Positions 1 through 13,150 of a stretch of DNA of 64,000 bases are shown here, piece by piece. The notes under the pieces were generated by a model. That model made no database searches. It was not told the DNA's origin and worked only from the letters and a program-made list of their open reading frames with translations. This DNA is from Turnera subulata. Lineage: Eukaryota > Streptophyta > Magnoliopsida > Malpighiales > Passifloraceae. Numbering within the stretch: the stretch's first letter is position 1; the number at the start of each line of letters is the position of its first letter. Where the stretch lies: positions 83,040 through 147,039 of the forward strand of contig JAKUCV010007779.1 in assembly GCA_028386065.3 (NCBI GenBank), in the 5' to 3' direction. The position numbers and the translations under genes were made by a program.

Positions 1-561
1 CTTGAGTATGATACTAGTGAACATAAATGAGCTAATGCATCAAGTGTGGCTCCTTCGTTCTTTAATTCTTGGAATATTGTACATCAACCAGCTATGTCTG
101 TTCCACATTAAAACATCTTCCCAGTTCTAAATTTACTTCTAATCTATTAGTATCAAAAAAAAAAAAATTTACTTCTAATCTATAATGCATTATAGCATAA
201 AAAAATCTCTAATGCACTAATGATAGATATGCCTATGTCATGGTGCAGGGAGATAGACTGGATCTTCTAATGTACTTTTTGGCATCGAAGGGTTAATTGA
301 ACCTCAGAAACTACAAACCTTAACCTGCACGGGAGGTTCCTCATCTCAGACAATTCGCTTTACGTAACTAGTAGTTCGTTTATTACGCGGTCTAATAATG
401 AATTGGCAAATATCAAAACAACCCGGTCCATTCCGTCCAAGGCAATTTAAATGTTTGCATATTTCCTCTTTCTCTCCAAATAATTTATTAAATGTTGAGA
501 TATAACTAATGTATATACAAATTTTTAACTTTTGAGTTCTTAATTCTTTTTGTAGGTTGAA
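1..561. other. Intergenic AT-rich DNA
   Basis: No gene, RNA or clear repeat structure is visible. The stretch is AT-rich with short A-runs and ends just before the hAT-type fragment. It may include remains of that transposon, but I see no terminal inverted repeat. Confidence 0.5.
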
Positions 562-891
562 ATGTCAAATATAAGAACCATTCACTCATTTTTCAAGAGA
601 AAAGAAAGGGTGGATGACATTTCAAATTCACCATGTCACAATCATGAAGGGCATGTTCGCAAAGTTATTCGAATTGTTTTGACTCTTCCTATTTCAACTG
701 CAACAATTGAAAGAGCTTTTTCTGCAATGAAAATTGTGAAAACAAGGCTTCGCAGCAAAATAGAAGATGAATTTCTCAAAGATTATATGCTCATGTACAT
801 CGAGAAGGAAATTGCAGAGAGCTTTACAACTGATATGATTATAGATGATTTCTACTCAATGAAGCACCGTCGAGCACAACTTAAGATATGA
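562..891 (+). pseudogene. hAT transposase remnant, C-terminal dimerisation domain
   Basis: A 109-residue open frame. Residues about 32-105 (from HVRKVIRIVLTLPIST through ATIERAFSAMKIVKTRLRSK to the end) match the hAT dimerisation domain of plant transposases and zinc-finger MYM/TTF-type relatives. The first 17 residues (MSNIRTIHSFFKRKERV) look like the N-terminus of the same protein class. The several hundred residues that normally lie between them, with the zinc finger and the catalytic DDE core, are missing. It is therefore an internally deleted copy that cannot transpose by itself. I infer a non-autonomous hAT derivative or a retrocopy fragment; terminal repeats were not found. Confidence 0.75.
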
Positions 892-1210
892 AGTAAGTTT
901 CAGTTTATTTGCCTTACAAATAATTTGTTTTGTCTAAATTGCTTAAATTTTTATTTATAATTTAATTTTTTTGTTGTTGTTAGGTGAAATGAGACTGCTT
1001 CCCCTATTATACCTTTGCTTCAGTTTCATCATCAAGTGACAGTCCCTGGCTCATTAAAGATTAGAGTACCTAATTTTTATTGCTAAATCATCTTATGTAT
1101 AGTCTTCTTTGGTTGCCGCAATGCTTCAAATTGAATCATATTTGGGCAAGGTTAGTTTTCTTTATCAATCTTGATCGTAGGTTAATTTTTTGAACTTTGA
1201 TATTTTATAT
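892..1210. other. Intergenic DNA between two transposon fragments
   Basis: AT-rich with no reading frame of note. Probably debris from the neighbouring hAT and LINE fragments; nothing else is supported. Confidence 0.4.
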
Positions 1211-1717
1211 TTAAAAATATAAATTTATGCTTGGCCCCCCTAAAAAATAATCCTGGCTCCCCCCTGCTTCCATTACCCTTGTCTCACCCTTTTTCTGCAT
1301 ATCCATCTTCACAGTATTATTCTTTCCTAACTCCCTCCCTTTTCCAGCTCTATTCCTAGCAACATTCGCCACTAGCATCCCATTGATACACTTGAACCTG
1401 TTAATTCTTTCCACCATTGCTTATGAGTTACCCTGGAATTCAAACCACACGAAGTTGAATTTGTTCCCAGCCATATTTAATTTTCCGGGGATGAAAACAT
1501 CGAGCACCTTTCCCATACGAGACATCTCCTTGAAAATCTCTGAAGCGAACCACCCCGTCAGAATGTTCTCCAGGAAAATACTCACCGCTCGCCTGTCATT
1601 TAGCGCCTTCTGGATAAAATCTCTCACCATCTTGAGAAAAAAGATGGGAGAAAGATTACGCTTCCCTTCACGCCTGAATTCTTGACTGGAATTTGCACTC
1701 GAAGAACCACTCGCCAT
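1211..1717 (-). pseudogene. RRM-domain fragment of a LINE-type ORF1
   Basis: Two overlapping minus-strand frames. The first (1421-1717, 98 residues, starting MASGSSSANSSQEFRREGKR) contains an RRM: FLENILTGWFASEIFKEMS, then GKVLDVFIPGKLNMAGNKF and FVWFEF, which correspond to RNP2, the linker and RNP1. The second (1211-1417) continues the domain in another frame with VERINRFKCINGMLVANVAR, so there is a frameshift near 1417-1421. RRM proteins of this kind sit upstream of reverse transcriptase in plant LINEs. No reverse transcriptase is found nearby, so this is a truncated relic. Confidence 0.65.
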
Positions 1718-2195
1718 TCACTCCCTATTTTTTTAAGAGCGTGAGGCGCGCTCAGTTGGTGTCTGTAATTAGGAGCACAACCCTTCAAAGTTCAGTAATT
1801 ACCATAAGAATTATTATATTGTAACTTTGGCGGGCGTGTGTTAGACGGGAGTTGCTCATAAATGAATATATAGTGTGGACTGCTTTTTTCGACATGAAAA
1901 TTGATTACCCTTTTTTTTTCTCCAATATCCGACAAAGTTGTAAGAATGAATTGTCCAAGTCTAACCTGAACAAACTAAAATCTACTAATAGATAGGACAT
2001 AGCCCAATCAAGATGGACTAGATACATAAAATGTATAGTTTTTATATGTATATATAAGCCCATTTGCCCCTCTAACTATATATACAAGAACCCAAGCAGA
2101 AAAAGTATTGATTGGATCAGATCCTTGTGTATCGGCCCCTTCTGCAAATATAATGAAGAGACAGTGGCAATATGCGTCCCGGTTTGCCTATTTAT
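1718..2195. other. Intergenic DNA downstream of the first transporter gene
   Basis: Holds the 3' flank of the minus-strand transporter gene whose stop codon is at 2196-2198. AT-rich, with no separate gene. A plausible poly(A) region cannot be fixed from the sequence alone. Confidence 0.4.
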
Positions 2196-5100
2196 TTAGC
2201 AAACTTGTTGGGGAAAACTTGTAATTGATGCTTGTATTTCTTCCAATGTTTTTCCTTTGGTTTCTGGCACTAGCTTCCAAATGAATATCACAGTACATGC
2301 ATACACGCCGGCAAAGATAAAAAATGTTCCTGCAAAATATACATACCCAACAGATGCATTCTTGAGTAAGATTCTTCCTCACCTTGTGTAATTATGCTTG
2401 AAATTAGAGGATTAGCACACAAATTCACCTGCGGTGCTCCATTCGATCATGAAATTGAACGCGTAAGTCACAATCCAAGAACAGAACCAGTTAGTTAATG
2501 TCACCATGCTCCCAGCTGAAGCTTTAATGTTAACAGGAAATATCTTGCACAGAAAAATTTATTGATTCCTTGTTAGTTTAGGTTTAGATGCCATTAGGTA
2601 TTCGATTTATGGACCCAAAAAAAAAAAATGATTGAATGGTAGTGTTAGTATGCTAGAATTGGCAACTTAAGCAAGGGTTAGCAATTCCACCACATACCTC
2701 TGACATTAAAACCCATGGTATTCCTGCCATTCCCATTGCAAAAACGGAAGCAAAACCCTGTATGCGGTGTGGATCAATTAACATATGTACTAAATAAAAA
2801 CATACTTAACCTGAATTGTTACTTAAGATACTAAGCCTCTTTATATCAAAAAAAAAGGGTTGAATATATAATTACCAGCATGACAACGAACACCAGAATA
2901 GGAGTGATCTCCTTCATGCATTCAAGATCCTAAATTTTTTCCAAAAATTGAAAAATCAAAATTAAACATAGATTTATAAGAACAGGGGGTAGAAATTGTG
3001 TAGGAGAATTTGTAGAAGAGGACAAATAGTGATTATGGTAGAACCTGGAATAAGAATGAAAATCCTAGGAGAAGCAGACATGAGAGTGAACCAACAGAAG
3101 AAACCTGCAAGTATCAAGTAATAATTTTTTCTTATTTCCGTATCAACTTAATCGTAATGTGATCCTAAAGAAAAGAAACTTTAATTATGAGAAGAATAAT
3201 ATTATCCAACCAAAAGGAGGGTCCGTCTTCCAAATATATCCATCAATAATAAACTAGAGATTGCTGATGGAATCTGGAAAAAAAATAATAAAAAAAAAAT
3301 ATTCAGCTAGAATATCATAAGAAAATGATAAGTAAAAGCAAGCTTCATGTATTTAACTAGCCTTAGAAAAAATTGCACCTCTATGATAGCTAGTCCTGTG
3401 GTCCCAATGGAAACTGAAAAATCTACAGGGAAACAAGATGATAAACATAAAATTTACTTTTACATACATTAGAGGTAATTTATCATCATTGTTAATATTC
3501 TTTTTGTTTTTGATTGAGAAAACTAATTATCTAGTTAACTGAATCAACATATATAAAGTTTCAATGGTGTGCAACTAATTGAGAACTCACTTGCTCGAGT
3601 AAATATTGTGGTGACATAGTATGAAATTCCACTACTCCCTCCAAATTGTTGGAGAACCATTAGCCCTACACCAACCTATGCCAGTTTTAAGTCAGAAATT
3701 CAGATAAAGAACTAATTACCTCTGACGATATGAAATCTCACAAGGAAGCTAGCAATTAATTCGTTTAAAGGACTTACAATAATGGGATATGCATATTTCC
3801 TCTGGAACAACTCTGAAGTTGTTGCTTGACGAATATCTTGAAAAATTTCTATTGCGTTCTATTTACAGACATGGGAAGCAAAGTGTCAAATGATACAACA
3901 GCAATGCATATGTTAATGTAATTAAGAGAATGACAATTTTTAACTCAATTAGATTTTTTTTTTTAAAAAAGCATAACTTCTTATACCCAAAAAAAAAAAA
4001 AATTCTTTGAGAATAGAATGTTACTAAAGGCGACGAAGACGTTCTTACAGTCACAAGAACGGAGATTCTGCGTTATCTCATCTAAGTTTGAGAAAAAGGG
4101 CTGGTTCAAAACGGACGTCCGTTATTCAATGAAACAAAATCGAAGTTCTATAGTTAGTTGAATTCATTCGTATTGATTTTAAACTCTTTCTAAAAAAGAA
4201 AGAAATCAAGCAAAATCTAGAAGTTGAAAACATTATGTGACTTACTAGCCATCTAGGTGACTCTGGAATGAAGAACAACCCTACAACTTGAATTAGGCAT
4301 GGAACAGCAGCTGCGTGCATAATTATCACGTTGCACTTAAAATTAGCTAGGAGAAGCTTATTTTGGACTAATTTAACTAACAAGATAAATTGTCCAAAAT
4401 CTTTTACCCATTAGTGACAAGTATCGCCAAGAGATAACATTCCCGATGAAGTACATTAACCCGAAACCACAACTTACCATAAACTGCATCCATTGTAGAA
4501 AATAAGCACACGAGGAATGAAAAACATTAGGCGGGTAAAATTTCTTGACAAGTGCTTGATTCGAATTTTAATTTTTACCTGATTTGCTGTTGTAAATCGA
4601 CCTCTATAATGTTTAGGTGCTATCTCCGCAATGTATACCGGTACCTGTTATGGAGAATACTTTTTAAATCCAAGTTTATATTTTTCTTTATATCAACATG
4701 TTTGAAGAAGATAAGATCACAAAATAATTAATAAAATTCAAGTTCGTGAGTACAATTACCACAAAACTTATAAGCCCAACTCCAAATCCAATTGACAATC
4801 TTCCAATATCCAGCCACATAGCATCCTTTCAAAATGAAATCAAATTTTATCTATAGTATATCAACAATGGATATGCCAAATGATACCAACATTATTTTTT
4901 TTTTAATGTAACTCAACCATATATATAAATGGTCGTTTTTTTTAATGGAAATATATGTGTGGTCCTTTTTTTATGGAAATATATATGTGGTCTATGGTTA
5001 AGATTGTAACCTTGGCAAACGATATTGCAAGCCACCCTGTGGTGCAAAAAATCTGGGACAGCCACATGGTCTGCGTGACATAAACAACAAAGTTTATAAA

Positions 5101-7770
5101 TTAAAGAAAATGAATGATAGTCTATTAAATTGAAATTCATGTCTTGGGTTCCTTTAATTTGGTGGGTGGTGACAGAAATAGTTACTCTTCTCCGCCCAGT
5201 GAGGTCTGCTATCTTCCCACTTAGTATTGCACCCATCATTCCTCCAATTGTCATTATGGAACCAAAAAGTGAGTACTGTGACATGTAAAATAGAAAGAAA
5301 TAAGTTGAGGACAATAATTAGAATAATTAGGACATAACAGTAAGATATTTCCTCTACCAAAACAAAGGGTCCACTTTGGCTTATACTTGATAGACCAGAG
5401 ATCAGTCCTACTAACATTGTTATTCAGAAACAACAGAACATCTCAATAAAAATACTAAATTAAAGTTAATAAAATAATGGTAACAAAAGAAGCAAAGATG
5501 TAGTCCATCAAAAATAATTTCTTTCTTGTTTATGTGAAGCACATATAAAAGAATCTCTATTTTTTGAGATAGTTTTATAGATAATGAATAAAAAGAAAAA
5601 CCACACTTCTATTGTTTCCTATTAGACATAAGAGATAATAAAACTTAGAGAAATCAAAACTCACTGCCGCGACAGAGAGGCCCAAGTCTTCCATTATTCC
5701 AGATTCTGCGGGTGATGAATAGCCCACCTGGAAAAAAAAAATTCAATTTCCGTGCTACTGATTAGAAAAAAAAAAATAGCATGCTTTCAACATATTGAAA
5801 GACAACCAAGCAAAAAAAAATAAAATGTTGAAAGATGTCCCATAAATAATTATACACTTACATCAAATGTCTGCAAATATATATTCCCATATTGAATATA
5901 GCTATTCAATCACCTAATTTCAGAAAAATTTGTTTCTACTCCAAAGTTACCAAGTTTCATAAACATAAGGTGATAACTGATAAGTCTATCCCCAGGGAGC
6001 CGATGTGCGTGGATATATCTGGCTTTCATTAAATACAATTAAAAACTATTTATTATTATGACCCTACGTTGCGATTATTGGCCTTGCAAGTATGCATCCC
6101 CCATCATTTGAAAAAAAAAAACATAACCTATAATTGTACTATATATTGTCATTTATATGTGCATATGATCAATGATCAGTCCTATCAATGGGGAAAAAAG
6201 AAATTAATGTGAGGAACAATTAATTTTAGGATGGGTTAAGTTGGCTTGAAATCAACTAGTCAAAATCTTATAAATTGAAAAATTGAAATACCACTTACTA
6301 AATAAAACAAATGTACGGACTTCCTACGTTGTTTAATTATTTTTGACCCAGTTCAGTCTGAATTGTATCAAATTGTCAAACTGGTCAGACTACAAAAGGT
6401 TGGCCCACATATGTGCATTTTTTTTTGATTTTTTTTTCGAACTTTTTTTTTTTTTTTGATAAACACATATGTGTTGTTGTTTGTACATTTCATTTTGTTT
6501 GTCTTTTATATATTCTTTAAGCAAACCAAACCATGCATCATTTTTATATTAATGGGTGACTTAATTTTTACAGTGGGTAATGTTTGAGATGGCAGCAAAT
6601 CAATCGCTTAATTGTTAGTAGGTAACTAGTCCAACTTTATGAAACCTGAACTTCAAAGCAATTCTTTTTTTTAATGCTAATCGGCAGCAATTTTCTTTTT
6701 CATGTCGAAGAAGAAGAAAGCTAAAATACGTTTCAGAACTTAATTAGGATTCAAGATTAGTAGGTAAACATCATATAATTTTATTTTAATTGAGAAATGC
6801 GAGTGAAAATAACACTCGGGCATCCTCGTAGTGATTGTGATCCTGCAGCTGCAATTTTTCATGTATTCGGACAATGCGCAGCACAATTCTGCTGCCTTCT
6901 CATTTTTGTACATATGCTTAATTAATAAAGCTGTTCGTTAGCATAAAAAAAAAATAATAACACTTGGGCAATGGTACCATTTAATTAAATTTTTTAAGTC
7001 CATCTCATTTATTATCTCTGATTTAAAACTTCATTCATTGATTTTGATTTCTTTGGAAGCATTAAAAATTAACAGATTATGTAAACTCATTTATGTAGAG
7101 AAGAAAGAAATATTTTAGTAAATCTTATCCGAAATTTTTTATCATTCATTGAAAAGAAAGAACTCGGTTGAGAATAAACACTTACAACTAGTCAGGGAGT
7201 TGACTTACAATAAAATAATAAAAATATATATAAAAATAATAAGTTGTCTAAAATCTTTAGTCAATTTATGCACACCCTAACATCTCCATGAGTTATTTAG
7301 CTTCTCTTCTTCCTAACCTCACATACTCCATTTAGTGAAAAAAAAAAAAAAAACCTCTCATACTACATCCTAATTTGTCCAATAAGAAATAGGATCAATT
7401 TCTGGTTTCTTCCTGTACTCCTTTATCCCCAGAAATTAATGACCACAATTATGCCATGCATTTACCTTCAGCACTATTACAATCTAACTTGATTGAAACA
7501 TCTTCTTATGAATTCATATGAACCCACAAACAAAAGGGAAAAACATGAGAATTCCATGCAAAACCTAATTAAATGTTAGGGTTCTTGATCACTTACCGCA
7601 CACCCATAAGAGAAGGAACCACATACGGCAACAAAGGTGCTAAAGACAAGAACTGAAGTAATGGAAGAATCGCTACTGCTGCTGCTGGTTGCTGTGCTGT
7701 TGTTGCTTCCATCTGACAGCAATGGCCTTGTGGGCTGCAGCCCAGCTTCTTCTGCAGATTCTATTCCCAT
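2196..7770 (-). CDS. ERD6-like sugar transporter, exon 9 degenerate (possible pseudogene)
   Basis: Major facilitator family, plant ERD6-like group, which moves monosaccharides across membranes, often the tonoplast. Start at [12 protein letters not shown] (7770). Exons placed by frame and GT-AG sites: 7597-7770, 5665-5727, 5186-5275, 5011-5070, 4760-4825, 4579-4644, 4408-4483, 4246-4310, 3778-3858, 3591-3675, 3379-3422, 3211-3273, 3045-3104, 2876-2929, 2698-2757, 2429-2543, 2196-2329. Family motifs: [57 protein letters not shown]. The ninth exon of the family (31 codons, phase 0-0) should lie between 3859 and 4245. Only a decayed trace is seen at about 4055-4100 ([10 protein letters not shown], then a TGA at 4078-4080, then DNAE), without good splice sites. 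Skipping it keeps the frame and would give about 451 residues lacking part of the central cytoplasmic loop. Intron 1 is unusually long (1.87 kb). Confidence 0.85.
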
Positions 7771-9889
7771 TATCTTGCAACTTCTTAATTGGAACTTGAT
7801 TAGAAGAGACAAATAGAGAGGAAGAATTTAGTGTTGATGAGAGTTGTAATGGTGTAGGGAGTGATAAAGCTCTTACGCATCCCACCGCATCCATTTTGGA
7901 AATATCTATATATAGAAATTGTGGACAGAACTGTACATATATATGTACAAAAGATTTTGATACTAAATTTGGGTAGTAAAAAAAGGTGCCATTCTTTCCG
8001 TTTAGATATTGAATTCCTAGGCAAATTCTATGGTTCCTCTGTTGATATTTTAAAGAGTTTGAAAGTGGTGTCACTATTATATATGTGTCCATCCTGTAAT
8101 TGATTGACGCGCGCGTATGCAACAAAAGTTGACACTATGTCATTTCTCAAAAAAAAAAAAAGCTGACACTACCGTCTTATGGAATACTAGATTTTTTGGG
8201 GCCGCTTACTGTGTATAATATATATTGTTATTATGGATTGGAAATATGTAATTATATCTCAAGAGAAGTCTCCATTCCCTTTTTTCTTTACGAGAGGACC
8301 TTTCTTTATCATTACTTTTTATGTACAAGAAAGTCCAGATTCTCACCAATTAAGATAAGAGGGAAGAAGACTAATTGAAGTAGCAGAAAGTTCTTCTTCA
8401 AGGTCATATAGATTGGTAAATACAAGAAAACACACAAAGCTTGAAAAAACCCACCAATTATGAGTGGTGTTGCTTCCACGGAAGCGGCACCGGCGCGGTC
8501 AATGTTTAGTTTCTTTACGCTTCTTCTTTCCCCCCAGTAGTACTATTACTATCAAACTTTAGACTAGACAACACCAAAAACTGATAATAATAAATCTCTA
8601 CATAGTTTTTATGTGTACAATATATGATCCCGTATACGATATGCATACATATACATATATTAATTTGGAATATGTAGCTTGCACTACTCAATGAAGGAGA
8701 AATGTTGTCAGGAAAAAATTAGAGTAAGAAGAAGGAAAAGAAGAAAATACTGTGGAATGGATGTCACGGCGGGGCGGTGAGCTGTTGCTTGTCAGGATTA
8801 ATGCTGTGTGTGTGTTGCAATTTGCAAATCAACTCAAATATTAGATGGTGTGTAGTGATTACCATTTGTAGTGGGTCTATACTCTATACTATACGTGATG
8901 AATCGATCAACCACTTTTTTTTTTGTCGCAATCGATCAACCACTTTGTTAAGTAGGCATAACTTGACTTTATAAGGTAGGATAGGTAGACTATGGAATTA
9001 TAACATCAAAATGTATCAATGGTTACACATGTATGTGTTGGGGCAAGACATACACCCCCAATTAAGTTCCTGGAGATTCAATTCATGGACCTACCATTCT
9101 TGAAGGTAAAACTTACCAAAACATTTGGCTTCTAATTAAGACTTCATTTTGGTGGCAGTAGATGGACAAGTTTAACAGAAGGTTAAAATTGTTGGGGAGC
9201 CATAAATTGGTTCTCAAAAAAAAAAAAAAAAGTGAGCAGATAAATTTTACTTATGAAGGAGATATTGTGAGATTTCATTTCCTTGGGTAAGCTCGGATTC
9301 TTCAAAATGGGCCTCACACGTTATTGGATTTCGAAGGTTTCAGCCTCATGAACAATTAGGCCTCGGAGTAGAACCTTTTGTACAAGCAGCTGGTGTTGCA
9401 GTTGTAGGCAAGACGCGTCGGGCTTATTGATCACTAGGATCCGCCAGATTGTGGCCCATTGGCCATTCTGTATCCATTGTTGGAGCAGAACCCAAAGAAG
9501 AATAATCCCAGCATCAAGGCAGGGAGCATTGCTTGATTATCTCTTCCTGGATATAATAAGATTGTTCAAGTCTTTATATTTATTTTAAGGGGATAAATTA
9601 ACCTTGAAATTTCTTCTACTTCTTTGAATTTGGTTTTAACATCCTTGAAACTTCTTTTTTTTTTTTTGTATATTAATGAAAATTTTGTGGAGTTATACAA
9701 ATGGTTGCCAAGAGGAATAATGTGAGATGATGAAGTAAGAGATGTATTCCACAAGAGTTATTATTTCTTCTTGTCTTTTTTTATACAAGTCGAAGGTGGG
9801 AAGGTGGGACTCGAACCCGAGTCCTGAAAATGAACTACAAGCCCAATGGTACATTTTCTACTTGTTATAATTATGATCTTTCTTCATCA
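7771..9889. other. Intergenic region between transporter genes 1 and 2
   Basis: Contains the promoter side of gene 1 (left) and the 3' flank of gene 2 (right). Several short open frames occur but none shows a recognisable domain or codon pattern. The 9240-9500 part is less AT-rich than its surroundings and has no visible function. A GGACTCGAACCCGAG motif at about 9807 recalls a tRNA T-arm, but no cloverleaf can be built. Confidence 0.5.
7903..7916 (-). promoter_or_regulatory. Putative TATA box of the first transporter gene
   Basis: TCTATATATAGATA lies about 135 bp upstream of the start codon at 7770. The two sister genes have TATA-like tracts at almost the same distance (130-140 bp), which supports the assignment. 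The motif is short, so this remains inference. Confidence 0.4.
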
Positions 9890-12800
9890 TCAAAAAAACA
9901 AGAAGTATTCCGGTTCTGGAGTATCTGCAAATGATTCTTGTATCTGTTCAAGTGTTTGGCCCTTGGTCTCTGGCACCAGCTTCCAAATGAATGCTAGAGT
10001 CAAAGCACAGATAGCAGAGAAGATAAAAAATGTACCTGCAACAATTGGAATCATCACTCACAACTTTTAGCATGAAAATCACTTATTCTTTCTTTTCTTT
10101 CTGTAATGGTATGAGCAACAGAGGGGGAAGAGACATGGTACCTGCATAGCTCCATTCCATCATAAAATTAAAGGCAAATGTGACAATCCAAGATGCGGAC
10201 CAGTTCACCAGCGTTGCCATACTTCCAGCTGAAGCTTTAACATTGACAGGAAATATCTGTAATGAAAACACAAGAGTTGATTCAAGTGATCAAGCCTGTT
10301 TAAGTGCGAGAAGGATGAGGAATCTGAACCGGAAGTACTTACCTCGGACATTATAGTCCACGGTACTCCTGCTATTCCTAGGGTGAAAAATGGGCCATAT
10401 CCCTGATCATGAATACGTTTTAATGTCATTTATTGCGTGACAAAAAGAAAAGAATTGAAAGAATGTGTATTCAGATGGATTAGAATACCAGAATGCCAAT
10501 GTAAGCTAGGATGGGAATGAGCTCAGGCAAGCGTTGTAATTTCTGCATTATAATTAACGAGGAAGGCAAAAGATTAGGAAGAGCAACATTGACTCCACTT
10601 CCAGCAAAAAATAAGAGAATCTAGATTTGATAGAACCTGCAAGCAAAATGATATTCCTATAAGGAAGCAAGAGAGGCTCATTCCTGAAGCAGAAACCTGC
10701 AAATAGAAAGTTTTCATTACTAATATGTTTATTAACAATGTCAAACAAATGTCTTCCCTTTTGGCTAAACTAACCATTAGGAGTGGGCGTCTTCCACATA
10801 CGTCCATCAAATAGACATTCGCTAGACTTGCTGGAATCTGTAAGATTGAAAAAAAATGCATGAACCAGGCTTGAAATGTCAAGAATTAAGGCCTAAGAAA
10901 TCAAAGAACAGAGATGATATGCGCAGCCATTTATCTTGTAAAATGTTGGACAATTATAGAAAAATATGTAGTTCAAGATCAGTCAATTACCGCAAGCATT
11001 GCCATAATTGGAGCTCCAGTGCTGCTCGAAACATCTGCAAAAGTTTGTCATCAACTTTTCTTGTTAGAATTGGCATAGTTGATTATTAGGAGATGCTATA
11101 GTTGAATTTGTCATCTTACTAGCCATTTCAAATATGCTGTTGGCATAGAATGACAAAACACTGCACCCTCCAAGAGGTTGCAGAAACAGTAGCCCAACAC
11201 CAATCTGCACAAGTTTCAAATTTTTGAAGGAAAAGTAATATCAGTCATAGATTGGAAAGGAGAAAATTCTTTACATTCTTTGCAAGACTCACAATGACTG
11301 GATGTAGATATCTCCTCTGCAGCAAATCTGAAAAGCTTTCCTTGGGCTGCTGCTTTATGGCTTCCATACTCTCCTGCAGAATAAGAACCCACAAGATTTT
11401 GGAAAGATGGTAAGATTTTGGAAAAGATGTGTATCATTCCATCGTTTGAAGAAAACTTTTGAAAAAATTACAATGATTTCAGCCACTTCTTGGGAAATGT
11501 CAGCATTCTTTCCCCTGAGCTGTCTAATAGCATCTTTGAACTCTGTTTCTTTGCCAGATTTTGCCTGAAAACAGCTTATGATCATCAGCTTCATAGACAA
11601 ACATATGCCTAGTTTTTGTTCATTTTTTGTGTTTGTGTAGATATATTTTGTAGGAGGATTGATGAACACTTTGCAACAAAATCCTCATTTCTGCATACCA
11701 GCCATCTCGGAGACTCTGGAATGAAAAACAGGCCTATAAATTGCAAGAGAAGTGGGATGCAACCTGAAAACAAGATGAGGTAAAATTATGGTTAAGAATA
11801 ACTGAATAAGCAAACAATGTAGTATAGATTGTAAAATTAAAACAACAGAAGACAAATAGTATTACCAAATGCAGCTAACCACCGCCAGGGGATCATATTT
11901 CCAGTGAAATTTACAAATGAGAAGCCGCAGGTTGTTACCAACTGTATATGATTGAAAAGAATATTCATCATCAAGTTTCTGATGATTGACTTACATTCAG
12001 GCCAATAGGTTGTTAGACTAATAGAAGTCGTTGGGAACTTATAACAACAAGTAGTCATAAGCAACTAATTAAATTTCTCTGTGATAGTTTAGTTTACCAG
12101 GTTAGCAGAAGAAAATGTGCCCCTAAGATTTTTTGGAGCTGTTTCGGCAATATAAAGAGGTACCTGTTTGTTGTGAAGAATGAGAAGTTTAGTACATACC
12201 AAGCATATATCCGTTGTATTTCACTTAGCAGTATTGTTCTTCTTTTTACAAATTTTCAGGGAGGACTTAATATCGTTACCAAGTAGGTGATCAGACCAAC
12301 TCCGAATCCAAGTGATAGTCTTCCAATGTACAGATACCAGGCATCCTATCACACAGAATTGACCATAATTTTCGAAACCAAGACCATAATAAAATAATTT
12401 CTAGTTAGAAGATAAAAGTTAGGAAAGATGGATGGCACCTGTGCAAATGCTATGGCAAGCCAACCCAAACTGCAGAATACCTCAGAAAGCCACATGGCCT
12501 GCCATGCAAGATGAATAAGTTACCAGCAGAGGAAATTTAGAGAGGAGGGGTACAATAAATTGGAGAAATTTACATACATTTTTCAGACCAACGTCGGCCA
12601 CAATCCTTCCTGAAAATGTTCCACCAATGACTCCTCCAATTGTCAGGATTGAACCAAAGAGTGCGTACTGAATTGAAAAGAGATTATTTTAGCTTGCTGG
12701 AACCAGAAAAAGGAATTCATTCCAAATTGGTCCTTAAAAGATGAAAATTTTGAACTCTAGCAAATAGTAAGGTTACTAACTTCAGCTGCAGAAAGGCCTA

Positions 12801-13150
12801 ATTCTTTCATGATACCAGACTGTGCAGGCGATGAGTATGAGATCTGCAAAATAATTATGAACACAGATTAATCATTTCACAAAATCGAAAGTTCACTTTC
12901 CGAAACTGAACTGTACATCACTAGTGCATCATTTAGTGCTTGTGGTTAGATATATACATATACTTACAGAAGAACCGTAGCAGAATGCACCGCACACCGC
13001 GACAAATGTGCTGAATACAGCACAGAAGGTGACTGCAGAATCACTTGAAGTGGCGCCAGTGCAATCACCATTATTAATTGCACCAGACCTCTCATGAACA
13101 AGAAGTTTTTGCTTTAGCATTAGTCCTGCTTCCACGTTTCCTGCCCCCAT
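9890..13150 (-). CDS. ERD6-like monosaccharide transporter, intact
   Basis: Eighteen exons, all with GT-AG borders and correct phases: 12968-13150, 12781-12843, 12578-12667, 12439-12498, 12280-12345, 12098-12163, 11866-11941, 11699-11763, 11472-11564, 11293-11373, 11120-11204, 10991-11034, 10775-10837, 10637-10696, 10489-10542, 10343-10402, 10142-10256, 9890-10035. They total 1470 nt, 489 residues, the usual size of this 12-helix major facilitator family. Start MGAGNVEAGLMLKQ. Motifs: SYSSPAQSGIMKELGLS after helix 1, FIPESPRWL before the central loop, AKSGKETEFKDAIRQLRG in the loop (exon 9), DVCGRRPLLM, and LVPETKGQTLEQIQ near the C-terminus. The loop motif after helix 2-3, usually a GRR, reads GLKN here. 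Known relatives are proton-coupled or facilitative carriers for glucose and similar sugars, many at the vacuole membrane and stress-induced. It is the only undamaged copy of the array. The C-terminus (EPEYFLFF) is a little extended. Confidence 0.93.

Noticed and set aside
7673..8125. 150-codon minus frame over exon 1 of transporter gene 1
   Set aside because: It overlaps the true first exon in another frame and runs through the promoter, and has no domain.
9795..9850. tRNA gene suggested by GGACTCGAACCCGAG
   Set aside because: Only a T-arm-like motif is present. No acceptor stem, D-arm or anticodon arm can be paired around it on either strand.
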